A DNA stretch of 64,000 nt, from positions 1 to 64,000 of the forward strand of contig JAHDLO010000008.1 in assembly GCA_018432235.1 (NCBI GenBank). Reading direction: 5' to 3'. This document shows, piece after piece, positions 52,233 through 64,000 of the stretch. Position numbers and translations under genes: made by a program. Under the pieces are notes generated by a model. It searched no databases and was not told the DNA's origin. It saw nothing but the letters and a program-made list of their open reading frames with translations. This DNA comes from Clostridiaceae bacterium. GTDB lineage: Bacteria; Bacillota; Clostridia; Peptostreptococcales; Natronincolaceae. The stretch's first letter is position 1. Each line of letters opens with the position of its first letter.

Positions 52233-52314
52233 ATCATCAGCTCCTTCCTGCTGTTGCAAAATAAAGGGAAAATATGTTAATATATTATAATACACAACAA
52301 AGGGGGAATACAGC

Positions 52315-53055
52315 ATGCTGGTTAATCGTTTTAAATTTTATGCTACTACCTTCGTAATAACGCTGACCTTATTATTACTTTTGGACAACCCTATTATGGC
52401 TGGGGTCATTACGATAACAGTAGTAATGGTGGGCTATATTGCTATAGGCTATGGCAGAAGTAAAAAAAGACTGAATCTATTGGAAAAAGCTTGTGACCCA
52501 GAGGCCTTTATGGCTGCCACAGAGGCACAGAGAAAGATAACAGGAAAAGATGCCAAAATAAATGCTTATCTGAACGTAGATAGAGCTGCGGGACTGATTT
52601 CCTTAGGACGGCTTCAGGAAGGAAAGGACCTTTTGCTTTCAATTGATAAATCTAAGCTATCAGTAAAAAATGGATCGCTTTTGGCCTTTACGCATAATTT
52701 GATCGTTTGCTTATACGAAATGGGGGAGACCTCAGAGGCAGAGAAATTGTTTGAAACACAAATGCCAATTCTGTCGCCAGTAAGTAAAAAAATGATAAGC
52801 ACAACAGAGCTACTTATCGCTGAACGCTTCTTTTATTTAAACAGATATGAGGAGGCAAAGGAGAAATACCAAGGGCTGAAGACGGAAAAGCTTAGTAAAC
52901 GACTAAAGCTTCATATAAGCTTTAGATTAGGTGAAATTGCCCTAATCGATGGCGATAAAGAAACGGCCTTGGCGCAGTTTCAGATAGTAGCCGATGAAGG
53001 GAACAAGCTGGAGATTGCACAGTCAGCCAGGGAGCGTATAGAAAGGATAGCATAG
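52315..53055 (+). CDS. TPR-like protein with two N-terminal membrane helices
   Basis: This 246-residue protein has two hydrophobic helices in the first 45 residues (FYATTFVITLTLLLLL and GVITITVVMVGYIAIGY), then a cytoplasmic helical region with tetratricopeptide-like repeats (AYLNVDRAAGLISLGRLQEGKDLL, ERFFYLNRYEEAKEKYQ, FRLGEIALIDGDKETALAQFQ). TPR repeats mediate protein contacts; no partner is evident. AAGGGGG precedes the ATG. It is monocistronic between the glycan operon and the valS leader. Confidence 0.78.
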   Translation: MLVNRFKFYATTFVITLTLLLLLDNPIMAGVITITVVMVGYIAIGYGRSKKRLNLLEKACDPEAFMAATEAQRKITGKDAKINAYLNVDRAAGLISLGRLQEGKDLLLSIDKSKLSVKNGSLLAFTHNLIVCLYEMGETSEAEKLFETQMPILSPVSKKMISTTELLIAERFFYLNRYEEAKEKYQGLKTEKLSKRLKLHISFRLGEIALIDGDKETALAQFQIVADEGNKLEIAQSARERIERIA

Positions 53056-53234
53056 TAGACATAGCGTATTGAAGAAATATATATTTCAGATAAGCTACAA
53101 TCCGCTTGGGTTGAAAAACCAGATGCTAATCTGATTGATCTGGTATCAAAGAGAGCTTAGGCGAATTTTCCTATATAAATCTGTGACCTGAAATACATCT
53201 ATTTATTCTAAGTTCAAAATATTGAGACTACATA

Positions 53235-53263
53235 TTGACTATTTACATATAATAAATTAATAT
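53235..53263 (+). promoter_or_regulatory. Promoter of the valS T-box leader
   Basis: TTGACT and TAATAT are separated by 17 bp. The T-box stem I begins about 20 bp downstream. Confidence 0.7.
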
Positions 53264-53283
53264 AGTATAAACGAACACATACA

Positions 53284-53569
53284 AAATGGCGTTGATGAGG
53301 AGGAGTACATGCTTACCCGAAGCCTAGAGAGAAGATGGTTGGTGAAAATCTTCGTGAAGGAGGTATGGAAGTAGCCTTTGAGCTGTGAACCGAAGGGATA
53401 AATCCTGGTAGGCTTCAACGGAAATTTCCACCGTTACAAGGAAAGCGATATCGGAGGGTTACTTTTCTCCCGTATCGACAGAGTGCAGATATATATCTGA
53501 AATTAGGTGGTACCACGGACCCGTACAGTTCGCCCTAAGCTAGTCAAATAGCTTACGGCGGACTTTTTG
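53284..53569 (+). ncRNA. T-box leader riboswitch, valine-specific
   Basis: The leader has AGGAGTA (53301-53307) and AGAGAG motifs of stem I, GGTTGGTGAAA in the upper arm, and a specifier region GGAAGTAGCC where GTA (53371-53373) is a valine codon. The conserved T-box AGGTGGTACCACGG lies at 53505-53518; its TGGT would pair with the ACCA end of tRNA-Val (discriminator A). A terminator follows at 53527-53569: AGTTCGCC/GGCGGACT plus TAAGCTA/TAGCTTA, then five T. Uncharged tRNA-Val should favour the antiterminator and turn on valS. Confidence 0.9.
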
Positions 53570-53602
53570 TTTTGTGTTCGAAAATTAAAGGGAGGTATTA
53601 CC

Positions 53603-55978
53603 ATGGAAAAAAGATATGATTTTAATCAGGTTGAAAAGGAAATACAGGCATTGTGGAGGGAGCATGATATTTATAGCTTTGATTATGACAGCCCTAAGGC
53701 GGTTTATTCAATCGATACACCCCCACCAACCATTAGCGGAAGTCTCCACATCGGACACATTTTTTCATATACACAGGCAGAGATGATAGCACGCTTTAAG
53801 CGTATGCAGGGATTCAATGTTTTTTATCCCTTTGGCTTTGATGATAATGGTCTGCCCACTGAAAGGCTGGTGGAAAAGCAGGAGGGTATCATTGCAAAGA
53901 ATTTACCCAGAGGTGAATTTATCTCCAGATGCATAGCCACTACGGAAGGCTATGAGAGAGAGTTTAAAGCGCTATGGCAAAGTCTGGGATTTTCAGTTGA
54001 TTGGTCATTGCAGTATGAGACCATAAATCCTATGGTACAGCGTATATCTCAGAGATCATTTTTAAGGCTCTTTAAAGAAGGCAAGGCATATATGAAGGCA
54101 TCCCCAGTTTTATGGTGCACTGAGTGTCAGACTTCTATAGCACAGGCGGAGTTAGAGACGGTTGAAAAGGACACTGCCTTCAACTATATCGATTTCAAGG
54201 TTGGGGACCAAGCACTGACGGTTGCAACAACAAGACCTGAATTACTCTATGGCTGTGTTTGTCTATTTGTAAATCCAGAGGATGAAAGGTATAGCAAATA
54301 TATTGGTATGAAGGCTGAAGTACCGTTGTATCACTATTTAATACCGATACTTTCCGATACAAAGGTGAGCATTGAAAAGGGTACGGGGGTTGTTATGTGT
54401 GCCACCTTCGGTGACAGTACCGATGTCGAATGGTTTGCTGAGTATCAGCTGCCCTACAGATCCGTAATTTTGACTGATGGCAGTATTAATGAAAAGGTTC
54501 CTTATATCGGAGGGCTGAAGGTATTGGCGGCCAGAGGGGAAATCATCAGGCTGCTTTTAGAAAATGGTCTTCTTAAGGCCTCAGAGTCAATTAATCACAG
54601 TGTTGCAGTTCATGAACGTTGTGGAAGAGAGATAGAGATAATACCCTCAAAGCAATGGTATATCGATATACTCTCCAATAAGAATAGCTTTTTAGCGGCG
54701 GCCGATAAAATCAATTGGTATCCTGCAAATATGAAAAGCAGATATCAAACATGGGTAGAAAACCTTAAATGGGATTGGTGCATATCACGACAGCGTTACT
54801 TTGGTGTTCCGATTCCGATATGGTATTGTAAAAAATGCGGAAGTCCCATGGCTGCAGAGGAGGAAAAGCTACCTATAAATCCACTGGAGGAAGGTCCAGG
54901 CAAGGCCTGCAGCTGTGGCTGCAATGAATTTATTCCTGAGGCCTCAGTTCTGGATACCTGGGCCACATCGTCGGTGACACCTCAAATAAACGGAAAATGG
55001 TGTGAGGAAAAGGATATAACTCATAAGCTTTTACCCATGAGCATGAGAACTCAAGCCCATGAAATCATTCGCACTTGGGCCTTCTATACCATAGTTAAAA
55101 GCCTGTATCATACGGGGGAAATTCCTTGGAAAGATATAATGATATGCGGATTTGTTTTGGCTAAGAAGGGTGAAAAAATCAGCAAGTCAAAGAGTAATTC
55201 ACAGCTGTCACCTGCTGCGCTTATTGATAATCATTCAGCTGATGCCATAAGGTATTGGGCGGCAAATGCTAAGCTGGGAACCGACACATTTTTCTCAGCA
55301 GAGGAGCTGGCTATTGCGAAGAGATTTATGACAAAGCTATGGAATTCAGCAAGATTTGCTATATCTCATTTAGAGGATTACCAGCTGGATAAGGCAGTTG
55401 CCTTAATGCCTGTAGACCGATGGATTATTCAGCGGTGCAGACAAACCATTCTTGAGGCAACAGGATTGCTAGATAAGTATGAAATTGGCTCGGCCCGACA
55501 TGTCCTCGATGATTTCTTCTGGCGAGATTTATGTGATTATTATTTAGAAATCGCAAAGGAGCGCTTGTACCAGCCAGAGAAGCATGGATATAAGGAAAGG
55601 GCTTCAGCTCAGGCAGCACTGTATTATTGTATTCTCAACACGTTAAAGCTGTATGCAATCTATACACCCCATATTACAGAGCAAATATATCAAAAATACT
55701 TCAGAAAAATGGAAGGCAATGTGTCTCTACATCAGCTTTGTTGGGAGAGGATTTCATATATAGATGAAGAAATAATCTCCTTCGGTGAAGAGCTTAAGGA
55801 GGTAATAGCCAAGGTAAGAAGATATAAATCGGAAAATTCTCTTTCTATGAAGGCAGAAATACCTGAACTTCAGATAGAGACCACAGATAAATATGTTGAG
55901 CTGTATAAGGAGACTGTTGAAGATTTTAAAGCCTGCTGCAGTGCAGGGGAGATTGTAATAACTACAAAAAAAGGTTGA
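53603..55978 (+). CDS. valS: Valine--tRNA ligase, short form
   Basis: This 791-residue class Ia synthetase has HIGH at 49-52 (GSLHIGH), PFGFDDNGLPTERLVEKQ, an editing domain in the middle, zinc-type cysteines (WYCKKCGSPM, CSCGC), and KISKS at 525-529. The Val-specific T-box upstream confirms the amino acid. It is about 90 residues shorter than the usual bacterial ValRS and lacks the C-terminal coiled-coil arm. The DDNGLPTE form resembles the archaeal/rickettsial type, suggesting an old horizontal origin. The ATG lies seven bases after GGGAGG; an in-frame upstream TTG falls in the leader terminator region. Confidence 0.93.
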   Translation: MEKRYDFNQVEKEIQALWREHDIYSFDYDSPKAVYSIDTPPPTISGSLHIGHIFSYTQAEMIARFKRMQGFNVFYPFGFDDNGLPTERLVEKQEGIIAKNLPRGEFISRCIATTEGYEREFKALWQSLGFSVDWSLQYETINPMVQRISQRSFLRLFKEGKAYMKASPVLWCTECQTSIAQAELETVEKDTAFNYIDFKVGDQALTVATTRPELLYGCVCLFVNPEDERYSKYIGMKAEVPLYHYLIPILSDTKVSIEKGTGVVMCATFGDSTDVEWFAEYQLPYRSVILTDGSINEKVPYIGGLKVLAARGEIIRLLLENGLLKASESINHSVAVHERCGREIEIIPSKQWYIDILSNKNSFLAAADKINWYPANMKSRYQTWVENLKWDWCISRQRYFGVPIPIWYCKKCGSPMAAEEEKLPINPLEEGPGKACSCGCNEFIPEASVLDTWATSSVTPQINGKWCEEKDITHKLLPMSMRTQAHEIIRTWAFYTIVKSLYHTGEIPWKDIMICGFVLAKKGEKISKSKSNSQLSPAALIDNHSADAIRYWAANAKLGTDTFFSAEELAIAKRFMTKLWNSARFAISHLEDYQLDKAVALMPVDRWIIQRCRQTILEATGLLDKYEIGSARHVLDDFFWRDLCDYYLEIAKERLYQPEKHGYKERASAQAALYYCILNTLKLYAIYTPHITEQIYQKYFRKMEGNVSLHQLCWERISYIDEEIISFGEELKEVIAKVRRYKSENSLSMKAEIPELQIETTDKYVELYKETVEDFKACCSAGEIVITTKKG

Positions 55979-56051
55979 AGTATCAATTTCCATTGATATA
56001 CTGATAATAACGGCGCCGTAAATAAAATAAAAATAAAAGGAGATTTTATTT

Positions 56052-56528
56052 ATGGAAAAACTTATGTTAAATTCTATTGGTAGTGTTTTTTCAGATGAAA
56101 GAGGTATGGGGATAAAATTAGATAGTCAATATATACCTGCACTTATGAATCTTGAGGGTTTTAGCCACATTAATGTATTGTGGTGGTTTAATAAAACCGA
56201 TAACACAGCTTCCAGAAGAAGGCTTATAGAAAAAAGTCCATATAAGAACTCACCGGAAATGCTGGGTGCCTTTGCGACACGTTCTCCTGAGAGACCTAAC
56301 CCTATAGCATTAAGCTGCAGCTATTTAACCTATATTGATGCTTCAGAAGGTATCATTGGCTTAGCTTATATAGATGCAGAGGATGGTAGCCCAGTGTTGG
56401 ACATAAAGCCCTATACCCCCAGCTTAGACAGAGTCGAAAAACCAGAGGTGCCAGAATGGTGCTCTAATTGGCCTAATTGCATAGAGGATTCAGGAGATTT
56501 TGATTGGAGTTCAGTGTTTAATTTCTAA
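56052..56528 (+). CDS. trmO: TrmO-like tRNA methyltransferase (TsaA fold)
   Basis: This 158-residue protein matches the TrmO/YaeB family, with GFSHINVLWWFNKTD, the conserved GAFATRSPERPNPIALS and DGSPVLDIKPYTPSLDR. TrmO adds a methyl group to t6A37 in some tRNAs using S-adenosylmethionine. The protein is shorter than E. coli TrmO (about 235 residues) and consists of the TsaA domain alone, as often in Clostridia, where the exact substrate is unproven. AAAGGAG lies upstream. A strong terminator follows. Confidence 0.85.
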   Translation: MEKLMLNSIGSVFSDERGMGIKLDSQYIPALMNLEGFSHINVLWWFNKTDNTASRRRLIEKSPYKNSPEMLGAFATRSPERPNPIALSCSYLTYIDASEGIIGLAYIDAEDGSPVLDIKPYTPSLDRVEKPEVPEWCSNWPNCIEDSGDFDWSSVFNF

Positions 56529-56557
56529 ATTGATAAACGATACAGTCAGTATATAAT

Positions 56558-56600
56558 AAATTTAAAGGGTTCAGTTGATAGCTGAGCCCTAAATTTTATT
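56558..56600 (+). terminator. Terminator of trmO
   Basis: GGGTTCAG pairs with CTGAGCCC and AAATTTA with TAAATTT, with a two-base bulge, followed by T-rich sequence. Confidence 0.85.
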
Positions 56601-56774
56601 TAAAAACATATGTTCTTTTGGGAAATTATTGTAGTATAATGAATTTATTAGCTATGTGTTTTGATTTGACGGAGATTAAGCCATGGTATCTATAATGGCG
56701 AAAACCTACTCTCAGCTGGGAGAGCCTCTTTGAGATACTAGAGTGCTTACATCAGAGGGAAATAAGTAGTTTTA

Positions 56775-57728
56775 TCAGAAATGGGGACAATTTTGCGCAG
56801 CCAATGCTCCCCGCACAATTGCCTGTTGTAGTACAACGGCTGCAGCAGTGCCTACAATAGATACTATAGCATCACCGGATAGGGCCATAGTCTCAGTGCC
56901 AAGGGCAAGACAAAAAACTGTGTCGCCATCCCATTGGGTATGATTAGGAGAGATTGCTCTAGCCATCCCATCATCCGCCAAACGGGCCACTCTATTGGCT
57001 TGAGCCTTTGTTAGAAGGGCGGTGGTAGCTATTACTGCTATAGTAGTGTTTCTAAAATAAAGCGGTGATGGCACGCCTTCCAGCATAGCTTGTGTTTGAT
57101 TGACAAAGGCACCATCGGGACGCAGGGCGCCTACTACTATGCGACCATTATTCCAGACATCCCCTAAAGGATTTACTATTGCGAGAGCTGCCACAACTGG
57201 ACCTCCGGGAATACGTAGAGAGGCAGTGCCAAGACCACTCTTCATGGGTATGCCATAGATTTTACCTGCTGTTGCACCTGCTCCAGCACCAACATTTCCC
57301 TCTGATACAGGGCCGGAGCTGGCAGTACGACAGGCTAAATATGCAAGGTCGGCGTCAGGAGGGCTTGAGCCTTCTGCATAAGGTAAATCGTAGATTACAG
57401 CAGCGGGAACCAAAGGCACATCATCTATTTGCTGTTCAACCAACCAACGCATAACACCGCCGGTTGCAGGAAGACCAAAAAAACTGCCGCCTGTAAGAAG
57501 AAGGCCATAAACAGGGTACTCACTGTTGCCGGCACGGAGTATATCGGTATTTTGAGTACCAGGGCTTCCTCCACCAACATCAACACCTGCAACTGCACCA
57601 CCAGGGCAGAGAATTACAGTACAGCCTGAACGACCGCTAGTATTTTCGGCATTACCTACCAAGATGCCTGGCACATCTGTAAGACCTCCTTTGAATATCA
57701 TAAAGGAAGGATAGCTATAATCCAGCAT
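56775..57728 (-). CDS. P1-family (S58) peptidase, DmpA/NylC type
   Basis: This 317-residue enzyme is an autoprocessing N-terminal nucleophile hydrolase. It has GLTDVPGILVGN at the start, a GGGSPGTQNTDIL motif, GLLLTGGSFFGL and GNVGAGAGATAGK. The cleavage/nucleophile segment is NTTIAVIATTA (N227, T228), and WDGDTVFCLALG follows with acidic residues 267 and 269 as in NylC. Relatives cleave N-terminal amino acids, beta-peptides or nylon oligomers. The natural substrate in Clostridia is unknown. The ATG is taken seven bases after GGGG. It is monocistronic. Confidence 0.88.
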   Translation of the reverse strand: MLDYSYPSFMIFKGGLTDVPGILVGNAENTSGRSGCTVILCPGGAVAGVDVGGGSPGTQNTDILRAGNSEYPVYGLLLTGGSFFGLPATGGVMRWLVEQQIDDVPLVPAAVIYDLPYAEGSSPPDADLAYLACRTASSGPVSEGNVGAGAGATAGKIYGIPMKSGLGTASLRIPGGPVVAALAIVNPLGDVWNNGRIVVGALRPDGAFVNQTQAMLEGVPSPLYFRNTTIAVIATTALLTKAQANRVARLADDGMARAISPNHTQWDGDTVFCLALGTETMALSGDAIVSIVGTAAAVVLQQAIVRGALAAQNCPHF

Positions 57729-57938
57729 CAAATCACCCCAATGTTTTATATATTTTTACTCATAATAGACATATAAGCCGTATTACATAATATTCATAGA
57801 CAAATAATTTGTGAAGAATATATTGATTATCTTAAAGGTGCAATGTTTAATAGTAGAAGTAATTTGAGGACTATTAATATCAATACTTTGACTTAGGTAT
57901 TGAAAAAAATAATATTATTACAGAAAAGGGGTAAATCA

Positions 57939-59141
57939 ATGGAAGCTAAAAGAAGCTACAGCCTGACTAATAAGCAAGCTCGACAATTTTTACTGCTGAA
58001 GCAGGGTCTGCTGGGGGACTATAGATTTATAGGTGAGGAAGGCGTTTGTGATTATATCAGGCAGGCAGGTTGTATACAATTTGACCCAATAGATGTTTGC
58101 GGTAAAAATGCCGACTTGGTTTTACAGTCCAGGGTAAAGGGCTTTACTAAAGAAATGCTGTATCAGCTGCTCTATAAAGATAGAAGGTTGATTGATTATT
58201 TCGATAAGAACATGTCAATTTTCAGTGTTGATGATTGGAAATACTTTTCACGACATAGAGAGCATTATGCTAAAGCCACCAGAAGCAGAGAGGTGGTGGA
58301 TAGTGTAGCCGATGACATTATTAATTTCATTAAGGCAAAAGGCTTTGCTTCATCAAAGGACATCCCCTTGAAAAACAAAGTAGATTGGAGCTGGAGTCCT
58401 ACGACACTGTCAAGGGCAGCATTGGAAACCCTATATTTTAGAGGTGACTTGATTTTACATCATAAAAAGGGGACCATTAAGTATTACGCCAGGGCAAAAG
58501 AGTGTATTGCCCCGGAAATCTTAAATGCCCCTGACCCCAACACCACAACGGAGCAGCTGCTGGATTGGTGGATACTTAGAAGAATTGGCGCAGTAGGTCT
58601 TCTTTGGGACAAGCCATCGGATGCGCTACTAGGCATTGACGGCTTAAAGGCTCAAGGACGAAGCAACACCTTCAAACGACTATATAATGACGGTAAGCTA
58701 ATCAGGGTCGAGATTGAGGGAATTAAGGAGGCCTTCTACTGCCTAGTGCAGGATAAAAACCTGCTGGGCATGGTTCTAGAGAATAGGGAGTTTTATAAAA
58801 GAACTGAGCTACTGGCACCCCTAGATAATTTTCTTTGGGATAGAAGGCTGATAGCTAAAATCTTTGGTTTTGAGTACAAATGGGAAATTTACACACCGAT
58901 AGCTCAACGAAAATTTGGATACTATGTATTGCCTATTTTACACGGTGAAGGTCTTATTGGCAGGATAGAGGTAATAAATAATAAAAAAGAAAAGTCGCTT
59001 GTGGTAAAAAACCTGTGGCTTGAAGCGGGTGCAGAAGATGTCAGCCATTATATGGCGGATTTTCATACCTGCCTGGATAGATTTAAAAGCTTTAATGACT
59101 GTGATAGAATAATTATTGAATGTGATAGCTTAAGGGTGTAG
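57939..59141 (+). CDS. YcaQ/AlkX-like winged-helix DNA glycosylase
   Basis: This 400-residue protein belongs to the HTH_42/YcaQ family with several winged-helix domains. The catalytic QxD motif is seen as IQFDPIDV (Q47, D49), which in E. coli YcaQ unhooks DNA interstrand crosslinks and in AlkZ is QxQ. Other family segments are RRLIDYFDKNMSIF and LLAPLDNFLWDRRL. A repair role against alkylated or crosslinked DNA is inferred from the family. The ATG is chosen seven bases after AAAGGGG; an in-frame upstream TTG has no such site. The CPBP protease gene follows. Confidence 0.85.
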   Translation: MEAKRSYSLTNKQARQFLLLKQGLLGDYRFIGEEGVCDYIRQAGCIQFDPIDVCGKNADLVLQSRVKGFTKEMLYQLLYKDRRLIDYFDKNMSIFSVDDWKYFSRHREHYAKATRSREVVDSVADDIINFIKAKGFASSKDIPLKNKVDWSWSPTTLSRAALETLYFRGDLILHHKKGTIKYYARAKECIAPEILNAPDPNTTTEQLLDWWILRRIGAVGLLWDKPSDALLGIDGLKAQGRSNTFKRLYNDGKLIRVEIEGIKEAFYCLVQDKNLLGMVLENREFYKRTELLAPLDNFLWDRRLIAKIFGFEYKWEIYTPIAQRKFGYYVLPILHGEGLIGRIEVINNKKEKSLVVKNLWLEAGAEDVSHYMADFHTCLDRFKSFNDCDRIIIECDSLRV

Positions 59142-59159
59142 CAGTGTAGACAAATAAAT

Positions 59160-60041
59160 GTGAGAGCTGGGATTAAAGTGTATACTAAAATTAAAGATTA
59201 TATAAGTAAAAATCAGCTTATGACGTTTTTTGCAATGACTTTTCTGCTTTCTTGGACCCTATGGGGCATTCTTTACAGCTCCTCAATAGGATTGCTACCC
59301 TATGGCTTATACCACAGTAGAATGAGAATCTTAGACAATAGCTTAAGCACCTTTACTTTTTTAGGGGGCTCCATGCCCAGCCTCGTAGCTCTTGTTATTT
59401 CTTTTATTCTTGGCGGAAAAAAGGAGGCTAACGGGCTTATTAAAAGATTGGGTAAATGGCGTATAAAGCCTATATGGTATTTATTTGTATTGTTTTTTTC
59501 CTTTATTTTTTATTATCTGCCATATCTCATCTGCAATTTGTTTGGTGCCAGCTATGAGCTGTATCTAAGGGAGCCCTTGTATTTAGTTCCAGTCCATTTT
59601 TTAATCGCACTTGTCTTTTGGGGACCCTTGGGGGAGGAGCTGGGCTGGAGAGGGTATGCACTGCCCAGGCTACAGAGCAAGCTCGGGCCTCTGATTTCGT
59701 CACTTATTTTAGGCGTTATATGGAGCCTGTGGCATTTGCCACTGTTTTTCATAGGAGGCTCCAGTCAATTTGGTTCGAATTTTGGTTTGTATACAGTATC
59801 GGTTATTATCTACTCGTTAATATATACTTGGGTATTTAATCGTACTAAAGGGAGTCTATTAATATCCTGTCTTCTACACACTTCCTTTAATTATACAGGG
59901 GCTTTAATTGCAGTAAGGTCGTTATCAGATAGCGATACAGCTTATCTCGTTATTTCTAATATGATGTATGTCGGTTTTTTAGCTTTTGTTATTTTTTCAC
60001 TGGGAAATAAAAAGGAAGGTTTTCAGGAACGTAAAGCTTAG
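59160..60041 (+). CDS. CPBP (Abi) family intramembrane metalloprotease
   Basis: This protein of about 293 residues has roughly eight membrane helices and the three catalytic motifs of the family: GEELGWRGYALP (E159, E160, R164), SLWHLPLF (H192) and HTSFN (H240, N244). These Rce1-like enzymes cleave within membranes; in bacteria some protect against self-produced bacteriocins or process surface proteins. The GTG start lacks a good binding site, and a second in-frame GTG 18 bases later is possible. It begins 18 bp after the preceding stop. Its substrate is unknown. Confidence 0.85.
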   Translation: MRAGIKVYTKIKDYISKNQLMTFFAMTFLLSWTLWGILYSSSIGLLPYGLYHSRMRILDNSLSTFTFLGGSMPSLVALVISFILGGKKEANGLIKRLGKWRIKPIWYLFVLFFSFIFYYLPYLICNLFGASYELYLREPLYLVPVHFLIALVFWGPLGEELGWRGYALPRLQSKLGPLISSLILGVIWSLWHLPLFFIGGSSQFGSNFGLYTVSVIIYSLIYTWVFNRTKGSLLISCLLHTSFNYTGALIAVRSLSDSDTAYLVISNMMYVGFLAFVIFSLGNKKEGFQERKA

Positions 60042-60154
60042 GGCGGTGTAAAATACAGGCATGTTTGAGGAGTTTAATGTTCCCTATGGCTAAGCAAGGG
60101 CTAGAGGGTGTTTGAGTGATTTATACCTAATGCAGTTAATAGACAGTAATGATA

Positions 60155-60196
60155 AAATTAGCACAGAAGTACAATACCTCTGTGCTAATTTTTTTT
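60155..60196. terminator. Bidirectional terminator between convergent genes
   Basis: AAATTAGCACAGA and TCTGTGCTAATTT form a 13-bp perfect stem around 11 bases, with T runs on both strands. It serves the CPBP gene on one strand and the collagen-like gene on the other. Confidence 0.9.
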
Positions 60197-60230
60197 GAAT
60201 AAGTTTTCAATTAGTTTATGGCAAATATTT

Positions 60231-64000
<3,770 letters not shown>

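Noticed and set aside
56637..56740. 16-codon ORF with a TATAAT upstream, antisense to the P1 peptidase end
   Set aside because: Weak promoter spacing, no clear binding site and no conservation evidence; the small CTCTC/GAGAG hairpin is not enough to call an RNA.

Overview
The window looks like a chromosomal segment of a low-GC, endospore-forming, strictly anaerobic Firmicute of the class Clostridia. Supporting signs are an alpha/beta-type small acid-soluble spore protein, the SleB/YpeB germination pair, a SpoVB-type flippase, class III (oxygen-sensitive) ribonucleotide reductase NrdD/NrdG, 2-hydroxyacyl-CoA-dehydratase-type activases, a T-box leader, strong AGGAGG ribosome binding sites and frequent GTG/TTG starts. 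The genus cannot be fixed from the sequence alone. No rRNA, tRNA, CRISPR array or prophage was seen. The left edge may clip the start of a transposase gene, and the right edge cuts through a very long collagen-like gene.

Layout: (1) 1-6.3 kb: two ABC exporter half-genes, three small membrane or surface genes and a frameshifted gene, interspersed with at least seven copies of a short palindromic repeat found nowhere else in the window. (2) 6.4-11.4 kb: a xylose-type sugar importer (xylF, xylG, xylH) plus a ROK sugar kinase, behind a perfect CcpA cre box, with a hairpin attenuator between xylF and xylG. (3) 11.8-15 kb: a three-gene operon of activase-like proteins. (4) 15-28.7 kb: hemerythrin, DUF1385 protein, LCP protein, an unknown gene, a Crp/Fnr regulator with an N-terminal cysteine cluster, SASP, RodA/FtsW, MgtE behind a candidate leader peptide, SleB-YpeB, FAH hydrolase, a zinc-ribbon protein and a two-cluster ferredoxin-like protein. 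(5) 29-37.7 kb: pgi, murI, an EamA transporter, and a LytS/LytT two-component system next to a CstA carrier. (6) 37.8-44.8 kb: SpoVB, FMN-binding lipoprotein, two small tandem paralogues, nrdD-nrdG, and a decayed stretch. (7) 45-52.2 kb: a glycan operon of two glycosyltransferases, an FkbM methyltransferase and three nucleotide-sugar enzymes. (8) 52.3-64 kb: TPR protein, T-box-controlled valS, TrmO, P1 peptidase, a YcaQ-like protein, a CPBP protease and the collagen-like protein.

How parts may work together: The Crp/Fnr protein at 18.9 kb carries the RETxxR recognition helix expected to read TGTGA-N6-TCACA. Two perfect copies of that palindrome lie 22 bp apart in front of the ferredoxin-like gene. 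Weaker copies precede the unknown gene at 17.7 kb and lie between the hemerythrin and DUF1385 genes, so a local redox or oxygen regulon is plausible. LytS/LytT probably senses an external signal, by analogy pyruvate, and activates cstA through two 12-bp direct repeats 21 bp apart. The three nucleotide-sugar enzymes fit a route to a rare deoxy-amino sugar that the neighbouring transferases would use for a surface glycan.

The most unusual items are the mgtE leader ORF whose stop codon overlaps a hairpin covering the mgtE Shine-Dalgarno, the tandem Crp/Fnr palindromes, the giant collagen-like gene with near-perfect 18-bp tandem repeats, the palindromic repeat cluster, and the short-form valyl-tRNA synthetase behind a Val-type T-box.
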